Positions 40,132-49,001 of a stretch of DNA of 64,000 nt are shown in pieces. The notes beneath the pieces are model-generated. The model saw only the letters and a list, made by a program, of their open reading frames with translations. It made no database searches and was not told the origin of the DNA. Position numbers and translations under genes: made by a program. This DNA comes from Fimbriimonas sp. (lineage in GTDB: Bacteria; Armatimonadota; Fimbriimonadia; Fimbriimonadales; Fimbriimonadaceae). The stretch lies in the NCBI GenBank assembly GCA_031292555.1, contig JARLGV010000089.1:1-64000 (forward strand), in the 5' to 3' direction. Each line of letters starts with the position of its first letter. The stretch's first letter is position 1.

Positions 40132-40902
40132 CTAGCCGCCAATCTTGCGGGTGCCAAGTCCGCCCGTCTGATCGCTTGTAGTCGACGTTCCAGAATTATC
40201 GACGGCCGGCACAACTAGAATGCTGCCGTCATTCTGATCGAGTGGGGTAAACGCATACCGCTTACCCAAATCGCGTAGCATGTCGATGGCCGACATGCGC
40301 TCGTAGTCCACCGAAATAGTCGGATTGGTTAGCCCGGGAGCGGCTACGATCTTCGTTTGGGTGATTTCGCTCATCATGTCCAAGACAGACAGCAGCGGAG
40401 CGTTGTCGATGCGAAGACTCGGCGACTTGTGGGACGCCTCGCTTTCGTTGCCGGTGACAACCGTGTTCGGGATCGTAATCGGTGGCGGCACCGTCTTAGG
40501 CGTATCGACGACGGCGTTCTCCTTGACGGGCGGAGCCACCGCTTGTACCGGCCCCCGCGGCGTCAGGTCCTCCTTATGGATTCTCGTCGGCGGAGTGAGG
40601 AACGTCATCACGGTAAACGTCGCCATGGCCACGGCAGCCAAGACTAAGCCTCCCACCACAAAAGTCGGTCGTCCTCCCAGTGGCGGTGTCTTGGGCTCGC
40701 GGGGTACGAACCGGGGAATCGATGGCGAAGTAATTGCCGCGGGGCCTTTGGCGCCTCGAAGTCCCTTCACCATTTGGATCCGATGGATGAGATCCCCTCT
40801 CAACTCTGGGTGTCTCAGTCCGAACTCGTCAATGGCACGCTCGTTGCCCTCTTCGGCGAGGGTCCACATCAAACTGTCCAATTCGGGAGCGACTCGCTTC
40901 AT
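40132..40902 (-). CDS. Anti-sigma-like membrane protein with STN domain
   Basis: The 256-residue protein has an N-terminal soluble region of about 75 residues (MKRVAPELDSLMWTLAEEGN), one membrane helix (about 80-103), a proline-rich linker, and a C-terminal secretin/TonB N-terminal (STN)-like domain (NAPLLSVLDMMSEITQTKIV, then SVDYERMSAIDMLRDLGKRY). It overlaps the sigma factor gene by four bases. It is probably the cognate anti-sigma or co-regulator, with the periplasmic STN domain receiving a signal. No zinc His-x3-Cys-x2-Cys motif is present. Confidence 0.65.
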   Translation of the reverse strand: MKRVAPELDSLMWTLAEEGNERAIDEFGLRHPELRGDLIHRIQMVKGLRGAKGPAAITSPSIPRFVPREPKTPPLGGRPTFVVGGLVLAAVAMATFTVMTFLTPPTRIHKEDLTPRGPVQAVAPPVKENAVVDTPKTVPPPITIPNTVVTGNESEASHKSPSLRIDNAPLLSVLDMMSEITQTKIVAAPGLTNPTISVDYERMSAIDMLRDLGKRYAFTPLDQNDGSILVVPAVDNSGTSTTSDQTGGLGTRKIGG

Positions 40903-41459
40903 GCGTTCGCCTCGTACAGGACCCGGAATCGCTCACGCGCCCGGTAGAGCCGGGTCTTTGCCGCGTTGACTCCGCAACCGATGCTGTCGGCAATGTCCTG
41001 GAGACTCAGTTCCTCCCAGTAGAACAACACCAACAGGGCACGGTCTGCGGGAGCAAGCTTGGCCATTGTCGACTGCACTTTCGGATCGGACGTGTCCGGC
41101 TCTTCGGGCGCGGCGCGCGTCACCGCTTCGGTGAGTTCAACCGTGCGAGAGCGATAGCGAGTTCGCCTTGCCTCCTGAATGCTTCGGTTGACCGCAACCC
41201 GAAACAGCCATGTGCTGAACCTCGAACGCCGGTCGAAGCGCCCCAAATGACGGTAGACGAGAGTGAATACCTCCTGAACCGCATCTGCCGCTTCGTCGGC
41301 GTCCATCAATACGCCACGTGCGATCGCGAACACCTTCTCGTAGTACTTCGAGTAAAGGTCTTCGAATGCGCGCGTATCGCCACCGAGGAACCTCTCCACT
41401 AGCACGAGATCCTCGTCGAACGAACCGCTCCTTGCCTTGTCAATAACTGCCGACACCAC
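40899..41459 (-). CDS. ECF sigma factor
   Basis: The 186-residue sigma factor starts at GTG 41459 or the GTG after it. It has region 2 (FLGGDTRAFEDLYSKYYEKV and ADAVQEVFTLVYRHL) and region 4 (LAPADRALLVLFYWEELSLQDIADSI then CGVNAAKTRLYRAR). It would direct RNA polymerase to an extracytoplasmic-stress regulon. It is translationally coupled to the STN-bearing membrane protein after it. A TATGTT box lies just upstream. Confidence 0.92.
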   Translation of the reverse strand: MVSAVIDKARSGSFDEDLVLVERFLGGDTRAFEDLYSKYYEKVFAIARGVLMDADEAADAVQEVFTLVYRHLGRFDRRSRFSTWLFRVAVNRSIQEARRTRYRSRTVELTEAVTRAAPEEPDTSDPKVQSTMAKLAPADRALLVLFYWEELSLQDIADSIGCGVNAAKTRLYRARERFRVLYEANA

Positions 41460-41607
41460 TCAACATAATTGGACGCGAACTGGTTGACCCCCGTTACTCC
41501 TTTACCCACATCTACGATTCAAAAGATCCAGACTGCATTTAGCCAAGCAATTGTTCGGGGGTCTTGGAGGTGCAGACGGTCTGGAGATCACTCTTCTCGG
41601 ACTCTCG

Positions 41608-43086
41608 TCAACCCAACGGTGGAGTATCCGACCGCATCTCAGCCGGAACTTGTCGTTTTACGAATTGCTCAGGCAGGATCGAGATGGCATACAGGTTGAC
41701 GCCCAAGAATAGAAGGGCGATGGCTGGGAAGGCGAATTGTCTTCGCCCTCCCAGCAGGTGGGTCAAACCGACTGCGATTCCACACGAGATCGGAGCCAGC
41801 GCGGGGAACAAGTACCGCGCCTGCGCCTGGAAATACTGCATGTTGAATCGCAGAAACAGTATCAAGACAATCAAGGCGAACGAAGCGTTCATGATCTGGA
41901 CGGCCCGATACTCTTTCCATTCTGCCTTTCCAAATGCAAGAATCCATCCCAATACGCACAAAACGGTGACCGCCAACAGGAGGCGGTAAAGCGTGTTTGG
42001 TGCGGCTCCCTTCTGGGATACGCCAGTAAAAGAAGTCCCACGCTCGTTCATCCAAATGTCCATGTAGCCGAACACTCCGAAAAACGATCGGGCTGTCCAC
42101 CACCCGATATAGTCCTTCCAGTAGGTCATCTCGCTCGATGTTCCTGGTTCGGTTGCCTCGATCATCGATACGATTTGGCTTTTCTGCGCCGAAAGCTTGA
42201 ATGCGTCGTTGAATGCGCCGATTGCGAGTGGATCGTGGTAAAGGCTCTGGTTTCGGGCCCACCATGGCCCAGCGATGCAAATGGCCAACACGGCGGCAAT
42301 CGCGATCATGGCCTTCGATGGCTGTGGCTTCACTTGACCTCCTCGAGTATCGTCGCCCCATGCCCCGGCCTCGGGGTTTGCCGGATAGCGGTAGGCGAGA
42401 AAGGCCGCAAGGAGGAGAATCGGAACGAGCGATAGCGCCGTCGTCTTCGTGAGCATCGCTAACCCAGTCAACACTCCGATGATCAAGACCTTCTGCATCG
42501 TCCAGCCCCACATAAGGCATCGAGCGGTTAGGGCCAGCACCCACGTGCAAAGGCATATCAGAAGTGGATCGTTGCTGACTGCGCCTGCCAAAGCGGTGAA
42601 CATCGGTAGGAATGCGGCAAATGCGGCCGCGCAAAGTGCAACGTCCGGACGCCTAAATCCCCAGAATGCCAGGTAGAACGTACCCAGGACGGTTACTCCT
42701 CCGATCAGAACGTTCAGGAACCGAAGCTTGAGACCGGAGTCGCGAACGGTCAGATCGGAAGCTCCCGTCAGTTTGCTCCATCCGGCTGCCAAGAGGTAGA
42801 ACGCTGGCGGCTGGTGGCTCTGGTAGTCCTCTCCGAGATTCGGGTCGGTCGGCGAAAAAACCGGGAACCCCTTACCTTCGAGAAGATGGATGACGTAGTT
42901 GACATGCTGCCTTTCATCCGGCGCTCCGACATCGACGATCTTCTGAGGTAGCCCCGTTTTGGGGTCACGTTGTCCCAACAAAATCCCCGCCTGCCGATAG
43001 GGAGTCAACAACGCGTAGTTCGTCGCCAAAGCGATGTGGACGGCAATCAAAGCGACCAACAAACCAAGAGTCACGGTACGCGACAT
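41608..43086 (-). CDS. GT-C family membrane glycosyltransferase (PMT/ArnT-like)
   Basis: I chose the ATG at 43086 (MSRTVTLGLLV), giving 492 residues; upstream ATG 43119 adds 11. It has about 10-12 membrane helices and a first-loop acidic site (GAPDERQHVNYV) followed by QSHQPPAFYLL, as in the lipid-linked sugar transferases of families 39/83 and DUF2142-like proteins. It is monocistronic. It is unrelated in detail to the phage-borne glycosyltransferase at 5080. Substrate unknown. Confidence 0.75.
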   Translation of the reverse strand: MSRTVTLGLLVALIAVHIALATNYALLTPYRQAGILLGQRDPKTGLPQKIVDVGAPDERQHVNYVIHLLEGKGFPVFSPTDPNLGEDYQSHQPPAFYLLAAGWSKLTGASDLTVRDSGLKLRFLNVLIGGVTVLGTFYLAFWGFRRPDVALCAAAFAAFLPMFTALAGAVSNDPLLICLCTWVLALTARCLMWGWTMQKVLIIGVLTGLAMLTKTTALSLVPILLLAAFLAYRYPANPEAGAWGDDTRGGQVKPQPSKAMIAIAAVLAICIAGPWWARNQSLYHDPLAIGAFNDAFKLSAQKSQIVSMIEATEPGTSSEMTYWKDYIGWWTARSFFGVFGYMDIWMNERGTSFTGVSQKGAAPNTLYRLLLAVTVLCVLGWILAFGKAEWKEYRAVQIMNASFALIVLILFLRFNMQYFQAQARYLFPALAPISCGIAVGLTHLLGGRRQFAFPAIALLFLGVNLYAISILPEQFVKRQVPAEMRSDTPPLG

Positions 43087-43389
43087 TGCCGCTACCTTAC
43101 CCCCGCCGCTCCGCGCCACGCGCTAGGCGATAAGGCGAAGACGCAATGGGAGACTAGGCCCTGGCGAGGATTAGGCGTGTCCGTAACCCCCATAACCGCT
43201 TCCTCCGTGGAAGCGAAGGGAACTCACTGAAGCGCGCGATAAGTTGATAGAGATGAAAGTGCAGTTGCCGTCCATCGACCTTTAGTCATTGCCTACTTCC
43301 GAGACTCCAAACCTCTTCACCTAGCGCGCCTGCGCCATTCGTGCGTTACAATAAAACTATCCAAACAGCAGTTTTGCGGGAGATCCCTG
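43087..43389. other. Intergenic region with a degenerate hairpin repeat
   Basis: This is the divergent region between the membrane glycosyltransferase and the LolA-thioredoxin gene. It contains the variant repeat at 43197-43215 and a TACAAT box near 43347 that could drive the LolA-thioredoxin gene, which has GGGAG before its ATG. Nothing else is evident. Confidence 0.5.
43197..43215 (+). repeat. Variant hairpin repeat with paired changes
   Basis: The core reads CGCTTCCTCCGTGGAAGCG. The G-to-T and C-to-A changes fall at opposing positions of the stem, so the pairing is kept. The upstream flank CCCCCATAACC is also diverged. Confidence 0.85.
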
Positions 43390-44382
43390 ATGCGTAAACC
43401 TATCTTCTTTATTACCGGTACCGCGGTGGTCGCGGTCGCAATGGCGCAGGTCAACACCAGCGCCCTCCTAACCAGTTTCGGCAAGGCGATGCACGATGCG
43501 CAGTCTGTGCAGTCGAACTATACGGTTCAGACTCTCCATGCAGGAGGGCCCGAGGAGTATTCGGTCGTTCTCAAGAAGCCAAACCTGGCCCGAATCGAAA
43601 CCCCCAATCTGATCGTCATCGCCGACGGAAAGCTGATCACTCGGTACGACAAGAGTGGAAAGACCTACTATCGCGCTCCTCAAAGCGACTCTGAGGTCAA
43701 GAGCCTTTTCTCCGGTGACGAGTTGAATTTGTGGTCTGGATTCTTTGATGGCAATGCCTATAAGCCGTACAAGGCAAAGGATCTGGGCAATCGGATGGTG
43801 AAGGGCGGCACCCTCGCCGTTGTCGAGGCCGACTATGATGCCAAGGCGCGCAAGGTCGTTACTTATTATCTAAACCAAGAAGACAATGTCGCCCGCAAAG
43901 CGAACATCGAACTCGATAAGGGACAGGAAAAGGCGGTGTCAATTATTGTCGACACCAAGACCCTCGCGCTGAACGGAGACGTGCCCAAGGATGCATTCGT
44001 GTTCGATCCGCCTGCAGATTCGCGCGAGATGACCCTGGAAGAGATCAACTCCGCCAAATGGTACTACGATCTAGAGGAGGCGAAGAAAGTCGCGGCTGCC
44101 AGTGGCAAGAGAATCTTTGTCGACTTCTACGCGACATGGTGCGGTCCGTGCAAGATGCTTGAGCGCGATTGCTTCGGCACCGAGCAGTTCAAGCAGTTCG
44201 GCAAGAAATTCGTGTTCTGCCGAATCGACGTTGACGCCCAAGCGTCAGTCGCCCAAGCCTACGGCATCACTGCCATGCCCACCCAAGACGTCCTCGACAA
44301 AGACGGTAAAGTACTCAACCAGACGATCGGCTACGCCGACCCCACGACCTTTTTCAACTTCCTGCGAGCATCCGCAGGCTAA
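43390..44382 (+). CDS. LolA-like / thioredoxin fusion protein
   Basis: The 330-residue protein has a signal peptide (MRKPIFFITGTAVVAVAMAQ), an N-terminal LolA/DUF2092-like domain to about residue 200 (YSVVLKKPNLARIETPN, YRAPQ), and a C-terminal thioredoxin domain with WCGPC near residue 250 and the cis-proline TAMPT. The two folds normally occur in separate proteins. It would act in the periplasm, perhaps reducing or folding exported lipoprotein cargo, but that is a guess. GGGAG precedes the ATG. Confidence 0.8.
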   Translation: MRKPIFFITGTAVVAVAMAQVNTSALLTSFGKAMHDAQSVQSNYTVQTLHAGGPEEYSVVLKKPNLARIETPNLIVIADGKLITRYDKSGKTYYRAPQSDSEVKSLFSGDELNLWSGFFDGNAYKPYKAKDLGNRMVKGGTLAVVEADYDAKARKVVTYYLNQEDNVARKANIELDKGQEKAVSIIVDTKTLALNGDVPKDAFVFDPPADSREMTLEEINSAKWYYDLEEAKKVAAASGKRIFVDFYATWCGPCKMLERDCFGTEQFKQFGKKFVFCRIDVDAQASVAQAYGITAMPTQDVLDKDGKVLNQTIGYADPTTFFNFLRASAG

Positions 44383-44451
44383 AGTGCAACAAGCCAGCCG
44401 AGGAGGTCAAGCGGCGAGGGAGGAATTCGGCGTAACCGCAGCCCCCGTTGC

Positions 44452-44470
44452 CGCTGCCTCCGTGGCAGCG
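44452..44470 (+). repeat. Hairpin repeat copy after the LolA-thioredoxin gene
   Basis: The core follows GCAGCCCCCGTTGC, one base different from the usual flank. It lies 70 bases after the stop of the LolA-thioredoxin gene. Confidence 0.88.
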
Positions 44471-44724
44471 CAATGAACTCGCAGAGCAAAGCCAGGGAAC
44501 TCGCAGAGCAAAGCGCGAAGAGAATAGGCGAGGAAAATGAGAGAGCGGCTGGAATGCATCGGCCTTGGGATGTCAACTGCCAACGGGTTCTCACGCACCA
44601 TCGCTAAGCGAAAGCACGAACCGCCTAGCCCGAACGACCGTTGAATTGTCCCATCTAGGGCCGGAGTGTGTGCCGCCTCCGGGCCCTGGGGCTTTACCTC
44701 ACTGGGCTTGTCGAGTCTCTCCAC

Positions 44725-44772
44725 CTTTGGGCGACTCGCTTGGCACGAAGCCACCTTCCGAGTCGCCCAAAG
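44725..44772 (+). promoter_or_regulatory. 14-bp perfect hairpin in the E1 alpha leader
   Basis: CTTTGGGCGACTCG (44725-44738) pairs exactly with 44759-44772 around a 20-base loop, 51 bases before the chosen E1 alpha start. A second bulged hairpin (GGGCCGGAG with CTCCGGGCCC) lies at 44658-44690. It may be an attenuator or a binding site. Confidence 0.5.
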
Positions 44773-44823
44773 ATCGTCATAGGGTACTCTATACGGCAAT
44801 ATTCCCAGCTTGGAGCAAAATTC

Positions 44824-45957
44824 TTGAGCCGAACCTCAGGCACGGCACCGGCCGCCAATGCCACACAGAAAGGGGATACCCCCTCAATTCGCCCCCGAGA
44901 TCTTCTTTCGAAAGAGGACTGTTTGGAGATATTCCGGCAACTCTACCTTGCCCGATACTTCGACGTACGACTCATCAAGGAGAAGAGGCTCGGGCATCTG
45001 ACTGGGACGCTCTACTCCTCTCACAACCAGGAAGGAGTACTTGTTGGGTCGCTGTACGGGCTAAAGCCGAATGACTGGATCTCGCCGATCCATCGCGACA
45101 TGCCAGCCTTCTTTCTCAAAGACATCAAGTTTGACTGGCGACGTGCCGACCGGATGGGGTTGAGCATTGAAGAGGTTTGCGCCCAAGTTTGGGGCCGGGT
45201 CGGTTCGCCCGGAAGGGCTCGCGACAACTGGTCCCATATCGGCAGTCGAAGCAAGCGAATCATCCACTCGACCTCGATGCTTGCCGGCACGATTCCGGTT
45301 GCTGCAGGCGTCGTGTATGCCGACCGGCTGGATGGTGGCGATGCGGTCTGCGTAACGTTCAACGGCGAAGGATCGACTGCTCAAGGCATCTTCCATGAAG
45401 CGATCAACTATGCGGCCGTACACAAGCTTCCGGTTGTCACCGTCGTGGAAAACAACCAGTGGGCGTATGGCACACCTGCCGAACTTGAGTGCCCGACGAC
45501 CGACGTTGCCGATCGAGCTCGCGGGTTTGGCATTCCTGGTTTGGTGGCCGATGGACAAGACGTGTTCGACGTCTACGACAAAGTAATGACTGCCATCAAT
45601 TACGCGCGGTCGGGCCGCGGCCCGAGCATCGTCGAATGCAAGACATTCCGCGCATATGGCCATGGGGACCATGACGACGATCGTGCCAACAAGTACCGGC
45701 CCAAAGAAGATGTCGAAAAAGGAAGGGCCCGCGATCCAATCGCCATCTGCCGGGCAACGCTGTTGGCGCTCGGGCACATCGATGCCGCCCACGCCGAGAC
45801 TTTTCGCGCTGAAGGAAAGAACGCGTCTGAGGCGAAGAACGACGATTTTCCGCCTGAAGTAGTGACGTTTCTTAACGAAGGGATTGAATTTGCCTTGCAG
45901 TCTTCGCTTCCTCCTGCTGATGAAGGCGCCAAGTGGGTTTTCCGGGAGGCCAAATGA
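44824..45957 (+). CDS. 2-oxoacid dehydrogenase E1, alpha subunit
   Basis: I chose the TTG at 44824, with GGAG eight bases upstream, giving 377 residues; the open frame starts at 44668, but the added part is not family-like. The thiamine-diphosphate motif runs from FNGEGSTAQGIFHEA to ENNQWAYGTP. The subunit decarboxylates a 2-oxoacid (pyruvate or a branched-chain keto acid) and feeds the E2 lipoyl arm. It is coupled to the beta subunit by a four-base overlap. No E2 or E3 gene is in the window. Confidence 0.85.
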   Translation: MSRTSGTAPAANATQKGDTPSIRPRDLLSKEDCLEIFRQLYLARYFDVRLIKEKRLGHLTGTLYSSHNQEGVLVGSLYGLKPNDWISPIHRDMPAFFLKDIKFDWRRADRMGLSIEEVCAQVWGRVGSPGRARDNWSHIGSRSKRIIHSTSMLAGTIPVAAGVVYADRLDGGDAVCVTFNGEGSTAQGIFHEAINYAAVHKLPVVTVVENNQWAYGTPAELECPTTDVADRARGFGIPGLVADGQDVFDVYDKVMTAINYARSGRGPSIVECKTFRAYGHGDHDDDRANKYRPKEDVEKGRARDPIAICRATLLALGHIDAAHAETFRAEGKNASEAKNDDFPPEVVTFLNEGIEFALQSSLPPADEGAKWVFREAK

Positions 45958-46967
45958 GCTTAGTAGTTGAACACGCTGCGCCGGTCAAGAAGAACTACGT
46001 GACCGCCCTCAAGGAAGCACTCTTTGAGGAGATGGAGCGGAATCCCAACCTGATCTGCCAGGGAGAGGATATCGGCATCTTGGGTGGAGCGTTTGGCGTC
46101 ACCGAAGGGCTGCAGGCCCGATATGGAGCGAGCCGTGTAGTAGATATGCCGATCTCCGAGGCCTGTATCGTCGGTTCGGCGGTGGGCCTCGCCTTGGGTG
46201 GAAAAACCGTAATGGCAGAGATGCAGTTCATCGACTTCATCTCATGCGGTTTTGACCAGATCGTCAACATGATGGCCACCTACCACTATCGAACGGCTGG
46301 CGAAGTGAACATGCCAGTGGTTGTTCGTGGACCAGCGGGGGCATATGGAGGAGGTGCGCTCTATCACAGCCAGATGAACGAAGCCTGGTTCTGCAATTCG
46401 CCCGGACTGCGCGTCGTGTGCCCATCGACCCCGTACGATGCTAAAGGGCTTCTCAAAGGAGCTCTCAGGGACGGCAACCCGTGCATCTTCTTCGAGATCA
46501 AGGAGCTTTACCGAAAGCGTGAGATTGCTGAATTCCTGCCAGAAGAGGATTACGCTATTCCGCTTGGCAAGGCGATTGTGCGACGCGAAGGGTCTGATCT
46601 GACCTTCGTGACTTACGGCCAAAATGTCTACCATTGTCTTCAGGCAGCTGTCGAACTGGAGAAACTGGGCGTCAATGCAGAAGTCATCGACATCCGGACG
46701 CTAGTCCCCCTCGATGAAGATACAATCTTCACCTCGATTGCGAAGACGAATCACCTAATCGCCGTGAATGAGGCCCCAATGACTTGCGGATTTGCCGGAG
46801 AGATCGTTGCGCGGGTATCTGAGAAGGCGTTCGAGTACCTTGACGCGCCCCCGATGCGAATTACCCGCCTCGACACGCCAGTGCCATGGGCCAAGCCATT
46901 GGAGCTTCACGTCCTTCCATCCGTTGAGAAGCTAGTGAACGCAGCTCTGAAGTCGGTCAAGTTCTAA
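45954..46967 (+). CDS. 2-oxoacid dehydrogenase E1, beta subunit
   Basis: The 337-residue protein starts at an ATG overlapping the alpha-subunit stop (ATGA). GEDIGILGGAFGVTEGLQ and the C-terminal half (DIRTLVPLDEDT) are those of E1 beta of pyruvate, acetoin or branched-chain 2-oxoacid dehydrogenases. The ALYHSQMNEAWFCNSPGLRV stretch fits the branched-chain/pyruvate subgroup. A branched-chain amino-acid transporter faces it, which makes a branched-chain substrate attractive but not proven. Confidence 0.87.
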   Translation: MSLVVEHAAPVKKNYVTALKEALFEEMERNPNLICQGEDIGILGGAFGVTEGLQARYGASRVVDMPISEACIVGSAVGLALGGKTVMAEMQFIDFISCGFDQIVNMMATYHYRTAGEVNMPVVVRGPAGAYGGGALYHSQMNEAWFCNSPGLRVVCPSTPYDAKGLLKGALRDGNPCIFFEIKELYRKREIAEFLPEEDYAIPLGKAIVRREGSDLTFVTYGQNVYHCLQAAVELEKLGVNAEVIDIRTLVPLDEDTIFTSIAKTNHLIAVNEAPMTCGFAGEIVARVSEKAFEYLDAPPMRITRLDTPVPWAKPLELHVLPSVEKLVNAALKSVKF

Positions 46968-46987
46968 ATGGCCCCTAAAGATTCTCT

Positions 46988-47030
46988 GTAAGGCCAAAGT
47001 GCTCGAGTTTCACTCGAGCCCTTTGGTCTT
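46988..47030. terminator. Bidirectional hairpin between E1 beta and the liv cluster
   Basis: An 18-bp stem (AAGGCCAAAG...GCTCGAG against its complement, one mismatch and one wobble, TTTCA loop) lies between the convergent genes and can end both transcripts. Confidence 0.8.
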
Positions 47031-47037
47031 ACACGTC

Positions 47038-47802
47038 TTACACGGCTTCGCCTAGGTAGGCGGCGATCACCTTCGGGTCGTTCCGGATCGCGCTTGGAGG
47101 TCCTTGGGCGATCTCCTCTCCATGGTCCAGCACGACAATTCGCTCGCAAAGGTTCATGACGAACCTCATATCGTGTTCGATGAGGAGAACCGTCATTCCG
47201 TGCTCGTCGCGGATCTTCTTGACCATCACAAGCAACTCCTCCTTCTCAAGTGGGTTCATTCCCGCTGCCGGCTCGTCGAGTAGCAGCAGTTCCGGCTGCG
47301 TAGCCATCGCCCGAGCAATCTCCAGGCGACGCTGCATACCGTAGGAAAGGTCGGCACTACGAACGTCGGCAACGTGCGCGAGGTTGACGACCTTGAGAAG
47401 TTCCATCGCCTCCGCCCTTAGCCGGTTCGTCTCATTGATCGAACTGGGAAGGTAGGCCAAAGCGCTAAACAGCCCGGTCCTATGGCGGAGGTAACCGCCA
47501 ACCACCACATTCTCGAGCACGCTGAGAGCTCGGAACAACCTAATGTTTTGGAACGTTCTGGCGATTCCGTGGGCGGCGATCTTGCTGGAAGGCGTACCTC
47601 CGATGCTCTTGCCTCGAAAGGTAATGACTCCCGATGTGGGTTTGTAGACGCCCGTGATCAAATTGAAGCACGTGGTCTTTCCTGCGCCGTTGGGTCCGAT
47701 CAGGCCGAACAGGTCGCCCTTGTCTAACTCGAACGACACGGAGTTCACGGCGACCAATCCGCCGAATTTGATGGTTGCGGAATCCAGTCTGAGTAGGCTC
47801 AT
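47038..47802 (-). CDS. livG: Branched-chain amino-acid ABC transporter ATPase
   Basis: The 254-residue ATPase has Walker A GPNGAGKTT, a signature stretch DLSYGMQRR and Walker B LLLDEPAAGMNP, and ends in the YLGEAV tail typical of LivG. It powers uptake through the LivH-LivM channel. It is the last gene of a minus-strand operon, coupled to livM by a four-base overlap. LivF, the usual second ATPase, is not in the window, and a terminator follows. Confidence 0.9.
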   Translation of the reverse strand: MSLLRLDSATIKFGGLVAVNSVSFELDKGDLFGLIGPNGAGKTTCFNLITGVYKPTSGVITFRGKSIGGTPSSKIAAHGIARTFQNIRLFRALSVLENVVVGGYLRHRTGLFSALAYLPSSINETNRLRAEAMELLKVVNLAHVADVRSADLSYGMQRRLEIARAMATQPELLLLDEPAAGMNPLEKEELLVMVKKIRDEHGMTVLLIEHDMRFVMNLCERIVVLDHGEEIAQGPPSAIRNDPKVIAAYLGEAV

Positions 47803-49001
47803 ACGGTCGCCCTCCGACGCCTACCGATCAAGCGGCCCACCCAATCCCAACTGAACTCGTGGTGCGCAAAGACGCCTTGCGGACGCAAAAGCATGAGGAC
47901 GATCAGGGTCACCGCAAAAATCGCCATTCGGAGTTGGCCAATCATGATGATCTTGTCGTGAAGCGCACCGATCTTGTTCATCATCACGCTCGCGATCGCT
48001 TGCACGATCAAGCCGACGACGACACCCCCTATTCCGAAGCAGAGCCGATTCAGGCGTGACCGCTTGGCATCTTCATAGACGTGCCGAAGCACGGCAACCG
48101 CGAAGATCACGCCTATCATCCACGCCACGACGGTGCCGCCCGTCAGGGTGAGAGGACCACCGGAAGCGTCCTTCAGACCTCGGAGGTATTCAGGAAGCAA
48201 TGTCAGGAAAACGGCAGCAAAAATCGAACCCGTGATCGATCCGGTGCCTCCCAGAACGACCATCGTCAGGATGATGAAACTCACATCCATGCCAAAGGTC
48301 GCCGGCGTAATGAATCCCTCGTAGCTGGCAAGCAAGGCGCCTGCCGATCCTGCGAAGGCCGATCCGAGCACGAATGCCGTTACTTTGGCCCTTGTGACGT
48401 TGACGCCCATTGCCGAACTGGCGACCTCATCCTCGCGAACCGCAAGGAAGGGAAGCCCGCTCGCCGTTTTCAGCAGGTTCCGGCAAACCGCGACACAGAG
48501 CACCGCCAACAGCCAAACAAGGGCAATTGACTGAACTTTCGGCTCGATGTTCATGCCGTAGGAACCGCCTAGGGCCGGCGTATTCTGGACTTGAATCCGG
48601 ATTATCTCTCCAAACCCAAGCGTCACGATGGCAAGGTAGTCGCCACGGAGTCGAAGCGACGGAAGGCCCACAACGAATCCGGCTCCCGCAGCGGCGATTG
48701 CCGCGACGACCATAGTAACGACTAGCCACACGAGCGGGGGGAGATGGCTCGACTTGAAGTAGTGAACTGAGCAAAACCCAGCCATGTAGGCGCCAACTTG
48801 ATAGAACGCCGCGTGCCCAATCGAGAACTGACCGGTAATGCCGTTGATCAGGTTGAGGCTGACCGACAGGGTCACATAGAGGCCAGCCAATATCAGGAGT
48901 CGCTGAATATAGTCGCTCTGACCGCCGGCTACTACCTGCAAACCCGCACAGCCAGCTATGGCGCCAAGGATAGAAAGAACACGTATGAGCCAGAAGTTCA
49001 T
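47799..49001 (-). CDS. livM: Branched-chain amino-acid ABC permease LivM
   Basis: The 400-residue permease has about ten helices. The pattern GHAAFYQVGAYMAG, GLPSLRLRGDYLAIVTLGFGEIIR and VLGGTGSITGSI is that of LivM. An insertion between helices near the C-terminus (HVYEDAKRSRLNRLCFG) makes it somewhat longer than usual. It is coupled to livH and livG by four-base overlaps. Confidence 0.9.
   Translation of the reverse strand: MNFWLIRVLSILGAIAGCAGLQVVAGGQSDYIQRLLILAGLYVTLSVSLNLINGITGQFSIGHAAFYQVGAYMAGFCSVHYFKSSHLPPLVWLVVTMVVAAIAAAGAGFVVGLPSLRLRGDYLAIVTLGFGEIIRIQVQNTPALGGSYGMNIEPKVQSIALVWLLAVLCVAVCRNLLKTASGLPFLAVREDEVASSAMGVNVTRAKVTAFVLGSAFAGSAGALLASYEGFITPATFGMDVSFIILTMVVLGGTGSITGSIFAAVFLTLLPEYLRGLKDASGGPLTLTGGTVVAWMIGVIFAVAVLRHVYEDAKRSRLNRLCFGIGGVVVGLIVQAIASVMMNKIGALHDKIIMIGQLRMAIFAVTLIVLMLLRPQGVFAHHEFSWDWVGRLIGRRRRATV

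Larger units (their letters stand above)
44383..44823. other. Leader region before the E1 alpha gene
   Basis: This 441-base gap has the hairpin repeat copy at 44452-44470, a direct repeat of GAACTCGCAGAGCAAAGC (44475-44515, period 23), and two strong hairpins (44658-44690 and 44725-44772). The last two lie in the untranslated leader of the E1 gene if transcription starts before 44650. Confidence 0.55.

Noticed and set aside
44407-44799. 130-residue minus-strand open frame in the E1 leader
   Set aside because: It crosses a hairpin repeat and two strong hairpins and has no protein character.
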